DNA of 22,267 nucleotides from Cochliopodium minus (Eukaryota; Discosea; Himatismenida; Cochliopodiidae): NCBI GenBank assembly GCA_024220525.1, contig JAMYWO010000492.1, positions 1-22,267 of the forward strand, written 5' to 3'. Below the pieces are notes generated by a model. It was not told the origin of the DNA. It saw only the letters and a program-made list of their open reading frames with translations, and searched no databases. Positions 8,813-21,000 of this stretch are shown in pieces (the first letter of the stretch is position 1; every line of letters begins with the position of its first letter). The position numbers and the translations under genes are program-made.

Positions 8813-11800
8813 ATCTATTAAATCACAAAAAGATGATGAATTCATTTCATTTTCAGAAAATAATCCTGAAAATAATACTATAAATAAATCACGAAAAAAA
8901 CCAAATTATGTTCAAAATGATGAAGAAGATGAAGAAGAATTTGATGATAGGAATGATGATGACGATGATGAATATGAACTTGATGATGAAAAGGATGATG
9001 AAGAATATGATTTTGATGAGGAAAAAGATGAAGAATATAAAGAGAGAAATTTGAATAATAAAGATAATGAAGGGGATGAAGATGAATATTTGGATGAAGA
9101 TGAGGATTCATTCACTGCATCAAATAAAAAGAAAAAACCAAAGAAAATTAAAAGAAAGACAAGAATAAAGAAAAGAGAAACAAAACCAAGAAATAAAAAG
9201 GATGAATCTGATATCGAAGAAGATGAAGATTGGAATGAGGATGATATAAATATGTTGGATGATGATAAAATAGAAAATGAAGATATAATGGATGAAGAAG
9301 AAATAATAGAAGACATTTATTCTGATGATAGTGATGAAGAAGTTTTTGAAAAACCAAAACCAAAACCCAAGCCAAGAAAAAGGACAAGAAAAGCAAAAAG
9401 AAAAATTTATTCTTCTGAGGATGAGGATGATGGAGATGATGAGGATGAATCTTCAAGAAGGATATCAAATAGGGTCAAAGAAAGGAAAGATTATTTTGAA
9501 GAGGATATTTCTGATGAAGAAGAACAAAAAATAAAGAAAAAGAAACATATAGAAGAGGATAAAGATGAAGTATTGATTGAAATTGTTCTTGATAGCAGAC
9601 CAATTAATATTAATTCTCAAAATAACGATAATAATAATTCTCCTAATTCGGGTGAAGAAGAATACTTGATTAAATGGAAGAATAAATCCCATCTACATAA
9701 TACTTGGAATACTGAGAAATATCTTTCATCTTTTAAGGGATTCAAGAAAGTTTTAAATTATAAACAGAAAAATTCTTATTTTGATACTCTCCTTGAAAGA
9801 GGGAACAAAGATGAGATTGAACATTTTAATATCAAAAAAGAAAATGAAAGAGAGTTATATGAGACATTTATTCAAGTTGAGAGGATAATTTCTCATAGGT
9901 AAAAAATATAATAAAAAAATGCTGTTATTTATAAATTTATATAATAGATGATTTATTATTTATTTTGAGTGTTTCCATGCGCACATTATTTATTTATTTT
10001 TATTCAATTTAAAAACACATTTAAATCATTTTATAGACAAGTGAGCGGGAAAGAACAGTATTTATGTAAGTGGGTAAATTTAGAGTACGAGAATTGTACA
10101 TGGGAAGGGGAAGAGGAGATAGGGGAATACAAAAGTAAAATAGAAGAGTATTATGAAAGAAAAAAAAACCAACTAAATTTGAATCATAATACCCGCTCTT
10201 TTCAAAGAAATAATTTTGAAGAAATAACAAAACAACCAGAGTGGATAAAAGGAGGAGAACTTAGAGATTATCAGTTAACTGGTCTTAATTGGCTGGTATT
10301 TTCTTGGATTAATAACCGTAATGGTATCTTGGCTGATGAAATGGGTCTAGGAAAAACCATTCAATCTATTTCTTTTCTCTCTTACCTCAAATATCAACAA
10401 AGTATTATTTTTCTTTATCATTCATATTTTTTCTTTTTTCTTTTTTTTTTTGTCTTTTTTATCTAAGTATAAATATATTTTTTTCAATATTATTTACACC
10501 ATTTACAATTTTTTAATTTTTAAATTAGTTTTTTAAAGATTTTGAAAGTTTAGTTTCAATCTAAACTATATCAATTATTCAATCATTTTTTTTTTAAAAA
10601 AAGAGATAGATGGACCATTTTTGGTGGTAGTACCGCTAAGCACATTATCAAATTGGGCGAGTGAGTTTGGAAAATGGGCACCGGATATGAACGTAGTTGT
10701 TTATCAGGGAAAAACAGAAAGTAGAAAAATAATAAGAGATTTTGAATTTTATGTAAATAATAATAATAACAATAGCAATAACAATAACAATAATAATAAT
10801 AGTAATAATAATAATAGTAATATTAAGATGAAAAATGAGAACGGAATGGATGAGAATAATGAGATTAATAACAATAATAATAATTACGAGAACAATAATA
10901 AAAATAATAATAATAAAAATAATAATAATAATAAAAATAATAATAATAATAACGATAATAATGAGATTAATAACAATAATTGCAATTATGATAATAATAA
11001 TGAAGAAAGGGTGATAGGATTTGATGTGGTAATAACAACATTTGAGCTGATAATAAAAGACGCGAAATACATGAAACCAATAAAATGGAATTATTTAATT
11101 ATTGATGAAGCTCATAGACTTAAAAACTTTGAATCTAAACTTTATTTAGAATTAGTTGGTTTTAAAACTGTTAATAGGTTTTTAATCACTGGTACTCCTT
11201 TACAAAACTCTATGAGGGTACCTCTTATTTTTTACTTTTACTCTATTTTTTCAACCCTATAAAATTTCATTTATTTTTTTTCATTTTTATTTATTAATCA
11301 AATTTATCAATTTTATTTATTTATTTATTTTAATTAATTGTTGTTTTTACTACAACCATTCTTTTTATGATTTTTAATTAGTAAATAGAATATATAAATA
11401 TTAATATTTTTTTATTTGTTTAAAAATAAAGGAATTGTGGTCATTATTACATTTTTTGATGCCAAAAAAGTTTGATGATTTGGAAGGGTTTGAAAAAAAG
11501 TATGGAGTATTGACAACACAAGGGCAAGTGGACAGCTTGCATGAAGAATTGAAACCTTTTCTATTAAGAAGATTAAAAAAAGAAGTGGAAAAATCATTGC
11601 CTGCAAAAATAGAAAGAATCATACGTGTTGGTCTTTCTCCTCTTCAAAAGAAATACTACAAATGGATAATAAAAAAAAATCACAAACAATTAAACAAAGG
11701 AGTGAAAGGAGAAAAAACAAATTTGTTAAACATCGTTGTAGAATTAAAGAAATGTTGCAATCATCCCTATTTATTTGAAAGTGCAGAAAATAGAAGTTTA

Positions 11801-14800
11801 CCAGAACAAGAAATGTCTCTTGGAATCATAAAAAATAGCAGCAAAATGATTCTATTGGACAAATTGTTGGTGAAATTGAAAGAAACAGGACACAGAGTAT
11901 TGATCTTTTCCCAAATGGTGAGGATGTTGGATATAATAAGTGATTACTTGTATTCCAAACGTTTTCCTTTTCAACGTTTGGATGGTGCAATGAGCAGACA
12001 AGAACGTACCTTTTCCATGTCTCATTTCAATGCTCCTTCTTCTCAAGATTTTTGTTTCCTTCTTTCTACTCGTGCTGGTGGTCTTGGCATCAACCTTTCT
12101 ACTGCTGACACTGTCATCATTTTTGATAGTGACTGGTATTTTCTTCAAAACATATTCTTTCTTTTTAATTTTCTTTTTGATTTCTTTTTAATTTTCTTTT
12201 ACTTCCTTTCAATTCCTTTTTAATTCGTTTCAATTTTTTTTTTGAATGTTTTTTAATCTCCCACTTTAATTAAAAGGAATCCACAAAATGATTTACAAGC
12301 TTGTGCAAGAGCACATAGAATAGGACAAAAGAAAACAGTGAATATATACAGATTTGTGACAGGAGGGACAGTGGAGGAAAACATATTGAAAAGAGCCAAA
12401 GAAAAGTTGGTATTGGATCATCTCGTCATTCAAAGAATGGATACTAGTGGTAAAAACTTGGAAAACAAAGGAAAGTCCAATTTCACTGGAAAGAAAAGTT
12501 TTACAAACGAAGAACTTGATCGGATCCTCAAATTTGGTGCTGAAGATATTTTCTCTTCCTCCAATCCTTCTTCTTCAAAGTCTGATCCTGAAAAAGATCT
12601 TCATGAAATGGACATTGATGACATCCTTGAAAGAGCTGAAAAAACCAACCCTGATGATCAACCCAGTACCATTTTCTATTTATTCCATTTTTTTTATTCC
12701 ACTCTCCTGTTTCTAATTTTTTATTGTTTTTTTTTTTGAATTGATTTTTATTTTGCTATAGTTGAGAATGATTTGCTGAATGCGTTTAATGTGGCGAATT
12801 TCAAAGTGAATGAGAATGATAATTTTTGGGACAAGTTGATAAGCAACATATCAGAAAATGAAAACTTTGTTCCACCTAACTATAAAGAAGAAAAAAAAAA
12901 CAGTGAAGAGGAAGAAGAGGAAGAAGGTGAAGAGGGAGAAGGCAAAAAAAGTTTGAAAAATCAAAGAAAAAAAAGAAACGAAGACAGAAACGTCAAAAAA
13001 AACATGCAAAGTCTCTCTGATGCTCCTTCTTCTTCTCTTCCTCTCGGTGAAAAAAAACCAAGCATGAATGCAAAATTGACACCTCAACACAGAAAAGGAC
13101 TGTATCAAGCTTTTTTAAAATATCCCTCCATAGAAAACACAAAACATCTTCGACAACTTGCTCGTCTTAAAAGAAAAGCTTTAAAACTTATTAAAGAAGA
13201 ATCTCTTCATTTTTTAAAAGATTCTCTTTTTCTTCTTCTTAAATCACCTTCTTATCTCTCCCTTCTCTCTCCCTCTACCCCTTCTCTTCCTTCTCTTTCT
13301 TCTCGTTTTGATTCCTTTTCTAACAACGGTACCCTCCCCATTACTACCAACTCTTCTATCTCTAATAATAATACCTCTAATGATACTGACAGTTCCAACA
13401 ATAGTATCCATAATAGTGATGGTACTACCGAAAACAACATCACTATCAGCAATAACAACAACAACAATAAAAGTAATTTAGAAAACACAAAACAAGAGAA
13501 CCGAATCACTGAAAACAATACAAAACCTCCTCTCACCACCGAGCCATCCGAAAAGAGAGTATTTATGAGATGTTACAAAGGTTTCTTTCATTCTTTAAAT
13601 CTATTCTATTACACTATTTAATCATATATTTATTATATTCCCATAATTCGATTTAAATCTCATAATTAAAATAGGAGACAAAGAGTTGAGAATCAACTGT
13701 GTTGAAGTTATAGAAAGATTTGGGGGATTCGTGGCTTTTAAAAATTTAATTTCTCACTACAATGAAAGTGAAAATGACTTTTTGTTGGATGAATCTTACA
13801 AAATAGCACCTCCTGATTGGCCCAATGTATCTTGGACCTTAAAAGATGATTCCATGTTGCTTTTGGGAATATACAGATATGGTAAAAAAAAAAAAAACAA
13901 ATAAATTCTTAAATCTTACTTTCACTTGCTTCCATTTTTTGATTATTAGGAATAGGGAGTTGGAAAGATATCAGGGAAGATAAAACACTCAAGCTAAAAG
14001 ACAAAATACCAGAGGAAGATGATGGTAAAACTTTGCCAAAAAGATCACTCGAAAAGAGAAGTGTCTTTCTTTTGAAAAAAATCTCTCTTCCTTTTATCCA
14101 ACTCTCCTCTCTTATTTCTTCTCTCTCTGTTTCTCCTTCTTCTCATGTTTTTGTGGAAGACAAACCTCCTTCCTCTCAAAACAAAAGAAAAAGAAACTCC
14201 CTTTCTACTTCTACCACTTCTTCTTCTAAATCTGATCGAGATTCCTCTCAAAGGAAAAAAGCAAATTCTACCACAATGGAAAGGAAATCTTCATCATCCT
14301 CTTCATCCAAATCATCCAGCAGAACTAAAGAAGGATCCTCTTCCACCACTTCCAAAAGTAGAAGACCATCTTCCTCATCTACTTCTTCTGGCGAAAGAAC
14401 AGGAGAACAAAAGAAAAAAGAAAACAAAAGAAAGGAAATGGAAGAAATAGAAATGGAAGAAAAGGAATGGAAAATTGAAAGAATTAAATGCCAAGAATAC
14501 TTGAACACTCATGGTGCCATTCAAATTCTCAAAAAATTTGCAAATCTCCCCATTTCAAATCTATCTGATCAATTGAGGCTCAAAAAGACAAAAAAGTATT
14601 TAGTGTTTCTTGGACAAAAGATTGAGAGCATCATCAAACAAAGAAACTTTCAACGAAACTTAGAGTTTTGCTTGTGGAAATACATATCTGAGGAAACCAA
14701 AGGAACAAAAATCCCTCCTACCAAGTTGAGAATTTTATTTTATCAACTCAAATCACAAGTAAGTGATAAAAAATCATCAAAACCAGTCTCTGATAAACAA

Positions 14801-14923
14801 TCTTCAGTACAACAAAAATCTTCCTCCAAAAAATCCTCTGAAAAATCTGTTGGTTCCTCTCCATCTCACCAAAATCAACACTTCTTAAAAAAGAGATTGT
14901 TGGGGGATACTATCAACAAATAA
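8802..14923 (+). CDS. CHD1: CHD1-type chromodomain SNF2 ATPase (1722 aa)
   Basis: Nucleosome-sliding remodeller, nuclear. Eight exons join in phase: 8802-9898, 10037-10401, 10604-11217, 11432-12135, 12277-12665, 12762-13580, 13675-13881 and 13950-14923. Residues 1-250 are acidic (Asp/Glu runs) with basic patches. Tandem chromodomains lie at about 253-330 ([17 protein letters not shown], with a short Asn-rich insert) and 360-420 ([18 protein letters not shown]). The SNF2 lobe has DEMGLGKT near 466, [18 protein letters not shown] near 653 and GTPLQNS. The helicase C lobe has [23 protein letters not shown] and ARAHRIGQ, residues about 849-945. A SANT/SLIDE-like part follows at about 1330-1420 ([15 protein letters not shown]), then a Ser-rich linker and a CHD1 helical C-terminal domain (DUF4208) at about 1575-1670. 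This end domain marks CHD1 rather than CHD3/4 or ISWI. An 82-residue Asn-rich insert lies inside the ATPase lobe. Confidence 0.96.
10756..11001 (+). repeat. Asn-rich coding repeat (AAT/AAC trinucleotides) inside the CHD1 ATPase lobe
   Basis: Eighty-two codons, most of them AAT or AAC, are interrupted by short Lys-, Glu- and Ile-bearing pieces. They sit between [20 protein letters not shown] and [14 protein letters not shown], which are adjacent in ordinary CHD1 proteins. The frame is kept throughout and no splice sites bound it, so it is translated. Such tracts are common in dictyostelid-like proteomes. Confidence 0.85.
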
Positions 14924-14982
14924 TGATTTTCAAGAAAAGAGAATTAATAAATTATTTTTTTAAATTACTAAAAAAAAAAAAA

Positions 14983-16710
14983 ATGAAAAAAGTTTTTTTA
15001 TTTTTGTTATCTTTGATCTTTTTGACTTTTTTATTTTTGATTATTTTTATTTATCCTATTCCATACACACTTGATACCATTGATGTCGAAAAATTAGAAT
15101 GGAATGACTCACAAGAATTTATTGAAAAAATTGTTCAAATGAGAAAGCCAGTTATAATTAAAAATTCTCCCATGTCAAGAAGTGATGCAATAGAAAAATG
15201 GAAAAATGAAGATTATTTCAAATCAAAGCTGAATAATAATTTCACTAATATTTACAATTCAACAACAGGAGAAATGTTTTATTATGATGCCACCAAAAAA
15301 ATAGTTGAAGCTTCAAGATCAATAAAATGGAAATTTGATTTTAATGTAATAAAGAAGATGAGTATAAATGAATTCTTTGAAAGAAAAAAAATGGATTTCA
15401 TCTACTACAGCAACACTTTATCCTCCATCTCTGAAGATCTTTGGGATGATATCCAACTCCCCTCCAACATTAAAAAAATAGAAACAGTAGATCAAAGAAA
15501 GAATACCTCCCTCAACGTGTGGATAGGAAGTAAAACTGTTTCTCCTCTCCACTTTGACAGTAGCCACAACTTTTTTTTTCAAATTGTAGGACAAAAAGAA
15601 TTTCTTTTGGTATAAAAAAAAAAAATATAAAACCAAAATAATAAAAAATTGTTAAAATGATTAAAACAGCTAAATTCTTATCTATTGTTAGTTACCTCCT
15701 TCGGATCATAGTAATTTTTATTTCATATTTATTTTATTTTTATTTTTATTTTTATTATTACTTTATTTCCATTTTTATTTTTTATTTTTTTAATTTGTAA
15801 AAAAGAAAAAATAATGATGTACCCCAGTCTCCACATTGGTCACAGACAATCTATGTTGCATTTAAACAGAAATAAAGTGGTAGACATTAAAGGCATTCCC
15901 TCTGTTTCTTCAATAAAGGTAAAATCTTACTCTTTTTAACATTATTAAAATAAAATTTTATTTTTTAATATTTATTTATTATTTTTAGTTTTATTTTATA
16001 TTATTTTAAATTTTTTTTTATTTTTTGAAAAGTTGGAAAGAGCAATAATAGAAGGAGGAGATATATTGTACATTCCTCCTTTTTATTTTCACCATGTAAC
16101 AGCATTGACCCCTTCTATATCCCTCAATCATTATAACAAAACTTCTTTTTCTGATTCCATTAAATCGCTTTTTCAAAAAAAAACCATTTTTCAAGATTGG
16201 TAAGCTCAAATAGCCATTTTTAATTTATTTTTTATTTTATTTTTCTTTTAATTTTAAATTAAAAAAAGGTGGAGTTCAAGTAAAAAAACATCAGTACAAT
16301 TATACATATTGAGAGAGATAGTGAAGAGAGTACTAAAGACAGGAGAAAAAGGAGCAGCAGAATTTGGAGAAGAAATAGTAAACAATAAATTCAAAACATT
16401 GATACACGACAGACTTTTGGATCTTTCTAAAACTCAACTTTACAAAGAAATTCAATTTTTGAATCAAATGCCTATTGACAAAATCAATTTCATGAAATCC
16501 AGAAAATGCAGAATCAAAATCACCACAGAAGAAAAAAATCAATTCAAACAACACATTGATGAGATTATTGAAACATTCAATCAAATTCCATCTGATATCA
16601 GAGAAATCATTTTGACTGATTTTGTAGAAGACAAAATTTCAGAATTATATGGATTGAATAGCACCCCTTCCATCTTGTTAATGTGTCTTGGTTCTTCAAT
16701 GAAACAGTGA
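14983..16710 (+). CDS. Membrane-anchored JmjC / cupin-8 domain protein (about 447 aa)
   Basis: Fe(II)/2-oxoglutarate oxygenase fold. Exons: 14983-15609, about 15807-15918, 16033-16199 and 16269-16710. Start chosen at 14983; the in-frame ATG at 14923 overlaps the CHD1 stop. Residues 3-24 are a hydrophobic segment after KK, then PIPYTLDTI: a signal anchor or signal peptide, which places the rest in the secretory lumen. The JmjC core has RKPVIIKN near 48, NVWIGSKTVSPLHFDSSHN with metal ligands His190 and Asp192, MYPSLHIGHRQS, GGDILYIPPFYFHHV with the distal His about 265, and SISLNHYNK. The C-terminal 145 residues are helical and unrecognised. The junction after 15609 is troublesome: the GTATAA donor is phase 0, but the obvious acceptor (GTAAAAAAG at 15797-15805) leaves two extra bases before the MYPSL frame. 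An A-run length error would explain it. Substrate unknown; a histone demethylase role is unlikely if luminal. Confidence 0.82.
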
Positions 16711-16799
16711 AAATAAAGAAAATTTGTTTTTCATTAACAATTCTTGTTGAAACAAAAGAATTTTTAGTTATTTTTACCAAATTAAAAAATAAAAAAAAA

Positions 16800-17930
16800 A
16801 TGAATAGGAATGAAGATTATTCACCCAATAAGAGGAATAGATCTCCTCTTAAAAAAGATAAAGATTCTCTAAAAAGAACAAAAATAGAAAGAAATGGTAA
16901 TAATTCTTCATACAGAAAATCTAACTCTCCCCAATCAAATAGGATGAGATCTCCCAAAAAATCACCAAAAAGATCACCACAATCAAATAGAAGATCTCCC
17001 CAATCAAATAGGATGAGATCTCCCAAAAAATCACCAATAACAAGAAGATTATCAAGATCACCACAATCAAATAGAAGATCACCACAATCATATAGAACGA
17101 GATCTCCCAAAAAATCACCAATAACAAGAAGATTATCGAGATCACCAAACAGAAATTATTCTCCTCAAAGGAATAATGATGATAGAAGGCCAAGAGTAGA
17201 AAATATTAGTGAAGATCCTATTTGGAAGCAAAAAAGAGAAGAACAACAAAGAGAAAGGGAAAAAGAAGAAGAACTGGATAAAGAAAAGCAACAAAGAATT
17301 AATAAAAGAAGAGATCTACCCTTTTCTAACCCAATTTGGAAAAAATCTCCTTCACCTCCCCCCTCTATAAAGAATATAGTTCTTGCGAGAATGAATGATG
17401 TAGAAGATTCAATCAGTGAAGAAGATGATCAAAAAAAGAAATTAGAAAGCGAGAAAAAATTGAAAAAGGAGAAGAAAGAAAAGAAATCCAGCAAAAAAAA
17501 GAAAAAGAAAAAAAAAGAAGAAGATGAATGGGTTGAAAAGAAGGTAGTTGTTCCAACAAACACATACAACAAATTAGGACCTAATCCTCTTCCAACTATT
17601 GTATCTGAACAAGCCAATTTCGGAAAATCATTGATGCCTGGTGAAGCTCAAGCGATGGCCAATTATGTTCAAGATGAAAAAAGAATTCCGAGAAGAGGAG
17701 AAATTGGTCTCGAGACTGAACAAATCGAAAAATTTGAAGAATTGGGATTCGTCATGAGTGGTAGTAGACACAGAAGAATGAATGCTGTTCGTATGAGAAA
17801 AGAAAGTCAAATTTATTCTGCAGAAGAAAAGAGAATGCTTTCTCAATTTAATTTTGAAGAAAAGGCCAAAAAAGAACAAAAGATCTTGTCTGACTTTAAA
17901 TCAATCATAAACAGAACAAAAAAGAAATAA
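16800..17930 (+). CDS. NKAP: NKAP-family nuclear protein (376 aa)
   Basis: Intronless. The N-terminal two thirds are Ser/Arg/Lys-rich, with repeated SPKKSP, RRLSRSP and SPQSNR units at residues 40-125, then a charged Glu/Lys helix with a Lys run near 230. Residues about 259-376 match the conserved NKAP/SynMuv C-terminal domain: LGPNPLP, LMPGEAQAMANYVQ, KRIPRRGEIGL, IEKFEELGFVMSGSRHRRMN, then FNFEEKAKKE. In animals NKAP acts in RNA splicing and transcriptional repression, and in plants and other eukaryotes relatives are spliceosome-associated; the SR-like repeats fit that. The start at 16800 follows a 90-base spacer after the JmjC stop. The reading frame is open further upstream to 16683, but that part overlaps the JmjC coding end and is not needed. 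Confidence 0.93.
   Translation: MNRNEDYSPNKRNRSPLKKDKDSLKRTKIERNGNNSSYRKSNSPQSNRMRSPKKSPKRSPQSNRRSPQSNRMRSPKKSPITRRLSRSPQSNRRSPQSYRTRSPKKSPITRRLSRSPNRNYSPQRNNDDRRPRVENISEDPIWKQKREEQQREREKEEELDKEKQQRINKRRDLPFSNPIWKKSPSPPPSIKNIVLARMNDVEDSISEEDDQKKKLESEKKLKKEKKEKKSSKKKKKKKKEEDEWVEKKVVVPTNTYNKLGPNPLPTIVSEQANFGKSLMPGEAQAMANYVQDEKRIPRRGEIGLETEQIEKFEELGFVMSGSRHRRMNAVRMRKESQIYSAEEKRMLSQFNFEEKAKKEQKILSDFKSIINRTKKK
16928..17152 (+). repeat. Coding repeats in NKAP (Ser-Pro-Arg units)
   Basis: Imperfect direct repeats of about 15-90 bp. A long block containing the codes for RSPKKSPITRRLSRSP occurs twice, around 17012 and 17099, nearly identical at DNA level, with shorter SPQSNR units between. They extend the SR-like domain by in-frame duplication. 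Confidence 0.8.
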
Positions 17931-18034
17931 AGATTACTTATATTGCATGCTTGAAAATTTGATCTTGAATAAATTTTTTTTTGTTTGGAAATTTTATATT
18001 TTCTTTAAAACGTGTTTGATCAAAAAAAAAAAAA

Positions 18035-21000
18035 ATGAAGAAAGATTCAGATCATGGGTCTAATAATCTGGATTTTTTTTCACAAGTGGGCAATAAAGGT
18101 AAAAATCCTTCAATAACAAACAAATAAATATAAATAAATTTCTATTTTCAAATTATCAAGATATGGAAATGAATATAAAGATTAATGAATTGAAGAGCCA
18201 GATGGAATTGATAAAAGAAGAAAGGGAAAGGGAGAAAGAATTTTTGTTGAAAGAACTTGAAAACAGTAGGAATGAGAGTTTGCAGAAAGATAAAAACATG
18301 GAAAAGTACAAATCAGATACAGAAATAGCAATGGAAAAATTGGTATCATTTTGTAAGGGAGCAAAAACAAATATAGAACAACTTAAATTAGCCAATCTGG
18401 GTATTAAACGAGAAAAAGAAAAAATTGAAGAATTGCTTCAAAATAAAAATGAGGAATTGGCACAAAAAGAAAATAAGATTGATAATCTCTTGAAAGAAGT
18501 TAAAACATTGGAAAAGAGCAATAGTATAGAAATTATAAATGGATTAAAAGAAAAAACAAGTTATTTGGACAACAAAATCAAAACTCTTTATTCCCAAATC
18601 GATCAATTCAAACAAGAAAATCAAAATCTCTCTTCCAAACAAGAAAAAAATAAACAAGAAGTAGAATCGAAAGATCTTCTCATTCAATCTCTTCAACAAA
18701 GAAATGTGGAACTAAAAAACGAAAATTATGAAATTCTTTCCTCAAAAAACAATTTGGAAGAAAAACTGAGTGAAAAAGAAAAAAAAGGCGAGCACCTTTC
18801 CTCTCTTCTTTCCTCTTCTAAAAAAGAAATAGAAACACTTGAAAATAAATTAATTCAGCAAAACAAAGAAAACAAATCTCTTCTTCTTTCTCTTCAACAA
18901 AAAGAATCTTCTTTTCTTCAACAATCTGATGATTTCCTTCTTCAAATCCAATCCCTCCAACTCCGCCTTTCTTCTAAATCTCCTTCTCCTCTTCCTTCTC
19001 TTCATTCCAACCATAATGATAATAATGAAACTGATAATAATAATGAAACTAATGATGAAAATCATATAAGTAATCAAGAAGAAGTGGAAAAAGAAACTGA
19101 TATCGTCACTATACATGATGATACTACTACGCATGATACTACTATACATGATGATACTACTATACATGATGATACTACTATACATGAAAATGTATCTTTT
19201 ACCAATGAAGAGAGTACAAAAAAACATGAAGGGGAAGAAGAGAGTATAAAAGAGAATATAGAAGAAAGTATAGGAGAGAAGGAAGAAGAAGATGTAGAAG
19301 AGAATATAGAAAAGAATGTAGAAGAGAATGTAGAAGAGAATATAGAAGAGAATATAGAAAAGAATATAAAAGAAAATATAGAAGAGAATGTAGAAGAGAA
19401 TATAGAAAAGAATGTAGAAGGGAATATAGAAAAGAATGTAGAAGGGAATATAGGAGAGAAGGAAGAAGAAGATATAGAAAAGAATGTAGAAGGGAATATA
19501 GGAGAGAATGTAGAAGGGAATATAGGAGAGAAGGAAGAAGAAGATATAGAAAAGAATGTAGAAGAAAATATAGAAGAGAATGTAGAAGAGAATATAGAAA
19601 AGAATGTAGAAGGGAATATAGGAGAGAAGGAAGAAGAAGATATAGAAAAGAATGTAGAAGAAGATGTAGAAGAAAGTATAGAAAAGTACAAGGAAAGAAT
19701 AGAAAGGTATGTAGAGTGCATCAAGAAATACAAAGAAAAGAGAGAAAAAGATGCAAAAAGGATGGAAAAAAAGAAATTGGAAATCTCTTCTTTCAAACAA
19801 GACTTTGAAAAATACAAAAAACAAATTTTACTTTTAAAAGAAAAAATAGAAAAAGAAAAAGAAAAAGTAGAAAAAGGAAAAGAAGAATATGAAAAAATGA
19901 GAATAAATTATGAAAATGAAAAAAATATTTTTTCTCAAAAATTAGAATTAAAAGAAAAAACAATAAAAAAACAAGGAGAAGAAATCAGAGAAACTTCTTT
20001 TCTGTTACAATCTTTTGAGGAACAAAAAATGGAAAAAGAAAAAGAGAGGAAAGAATTGGATTCCCAACTCCTCCTTCTTTCTTCTCTTCTTCAAGAAAAA
20101 GAAGAAAGTTTGGAAAAAGAAAAAAAAGGAAAAGAAAAGTTGAAAGAAGAATGTAAAGAGTTGATTTCTCAAAATGAACTTCTCCTTTCTTCTAAAAACC
20201 TTTTAGATTCTTCCACTCTTCAAATAAATGAAATACAACAAAAATACACACTTCTTCTCGAAGAAAATGAAAATCAAAAAAACCTTTTCACTGAAAATTC
20301 AGAACTACTTTTTTCCCTTCAACAATCTCTTCATTCAAAAGAGAATCTTCTTCTTCAACAATCTCAACAATTACAATCTCTTCAGTCTCTTCTTGAAGAA
20401 AAAGAAGAATCTTCCCATTCTTTTCATGAACAACAAAATGTGTTGAATGAACAAATCCTTTCTCTTCAAGAAACAAACGATGAACTTTTAGTTCAATTTC
20501 ATGATATCACCACAAAATACGAACAAACTCTTCTTTCTTTTCAAAATTCTTCTCAACAAATTCTTTCTCTTCAAAATGAAAACAAAGAGCATCTTCTCAA
20601 TCTCGAAACACTTCAACAGGAACACTCTTCTCTTTTACAACAAGTTGATTCTTTGAAAAAAGAAAAAGAAGAAAATGAAATTCTTCGAAAAAACTTTAAT
20701 CTTCTTCAAAACAATCTTTCTGAAAAAGAAGAAAACATTGAAAGTCTTTCTCTTCAAATTCAAGAATTGTCTTTAAACCTCGAAAATTCTCAATCTCAAC
20801 TCTCTCTTCTTCAGAATCAAAATCAACTTCTTCAGCAATCTTCCCTAAATTTAGAAAAGTTGGAAAAAGAAAGAGAGGAACACGAGTCTTCTCTTCAACT
20901 TGAAAAAAAAAAATATCAAAAACTCTCCGCCATAAACAACCAGCTTCGTCTCCAACTCAATGATTACTCTTCCCTCTTAAACCAATTTAAATCTCTTTTT

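Noticed and set aside
8878-9692. Ser/His-rich minus-strand frames
   Set aside because: Antisense of the Asp/Glu-rich N-terminus of CHD1.
9969-10036. Hydrophobic N-terminal extension of a separate gene at the second CHD1 exon
   Set aside because: It is the end of the CHD1 intron 9899-10036. The chromodomain continues in phase from exon 1.
14923-14982. Earlier in-frame ATG for the JmjC protein overlapping the CHD1 stop
   Set aside because: It adds a Lys-rich leader before an already good signal anchor and would leave no spacer. The ATG at 14983 is preferred.
19110-19680. CRISPR-like or satellite array
   Set aside because: The repeats are coding, in frame, lack distinct spacers, and lie in a eukaryotic gene.
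18850-19824. 324-codon and 247-codon minus-strand open frames rich in Phe/Tyr/Leu/Ser
   Set aside because: They are antisense shadows of the Glu/Asn repeat and coiled coil of the golgin, with no start context or domain.
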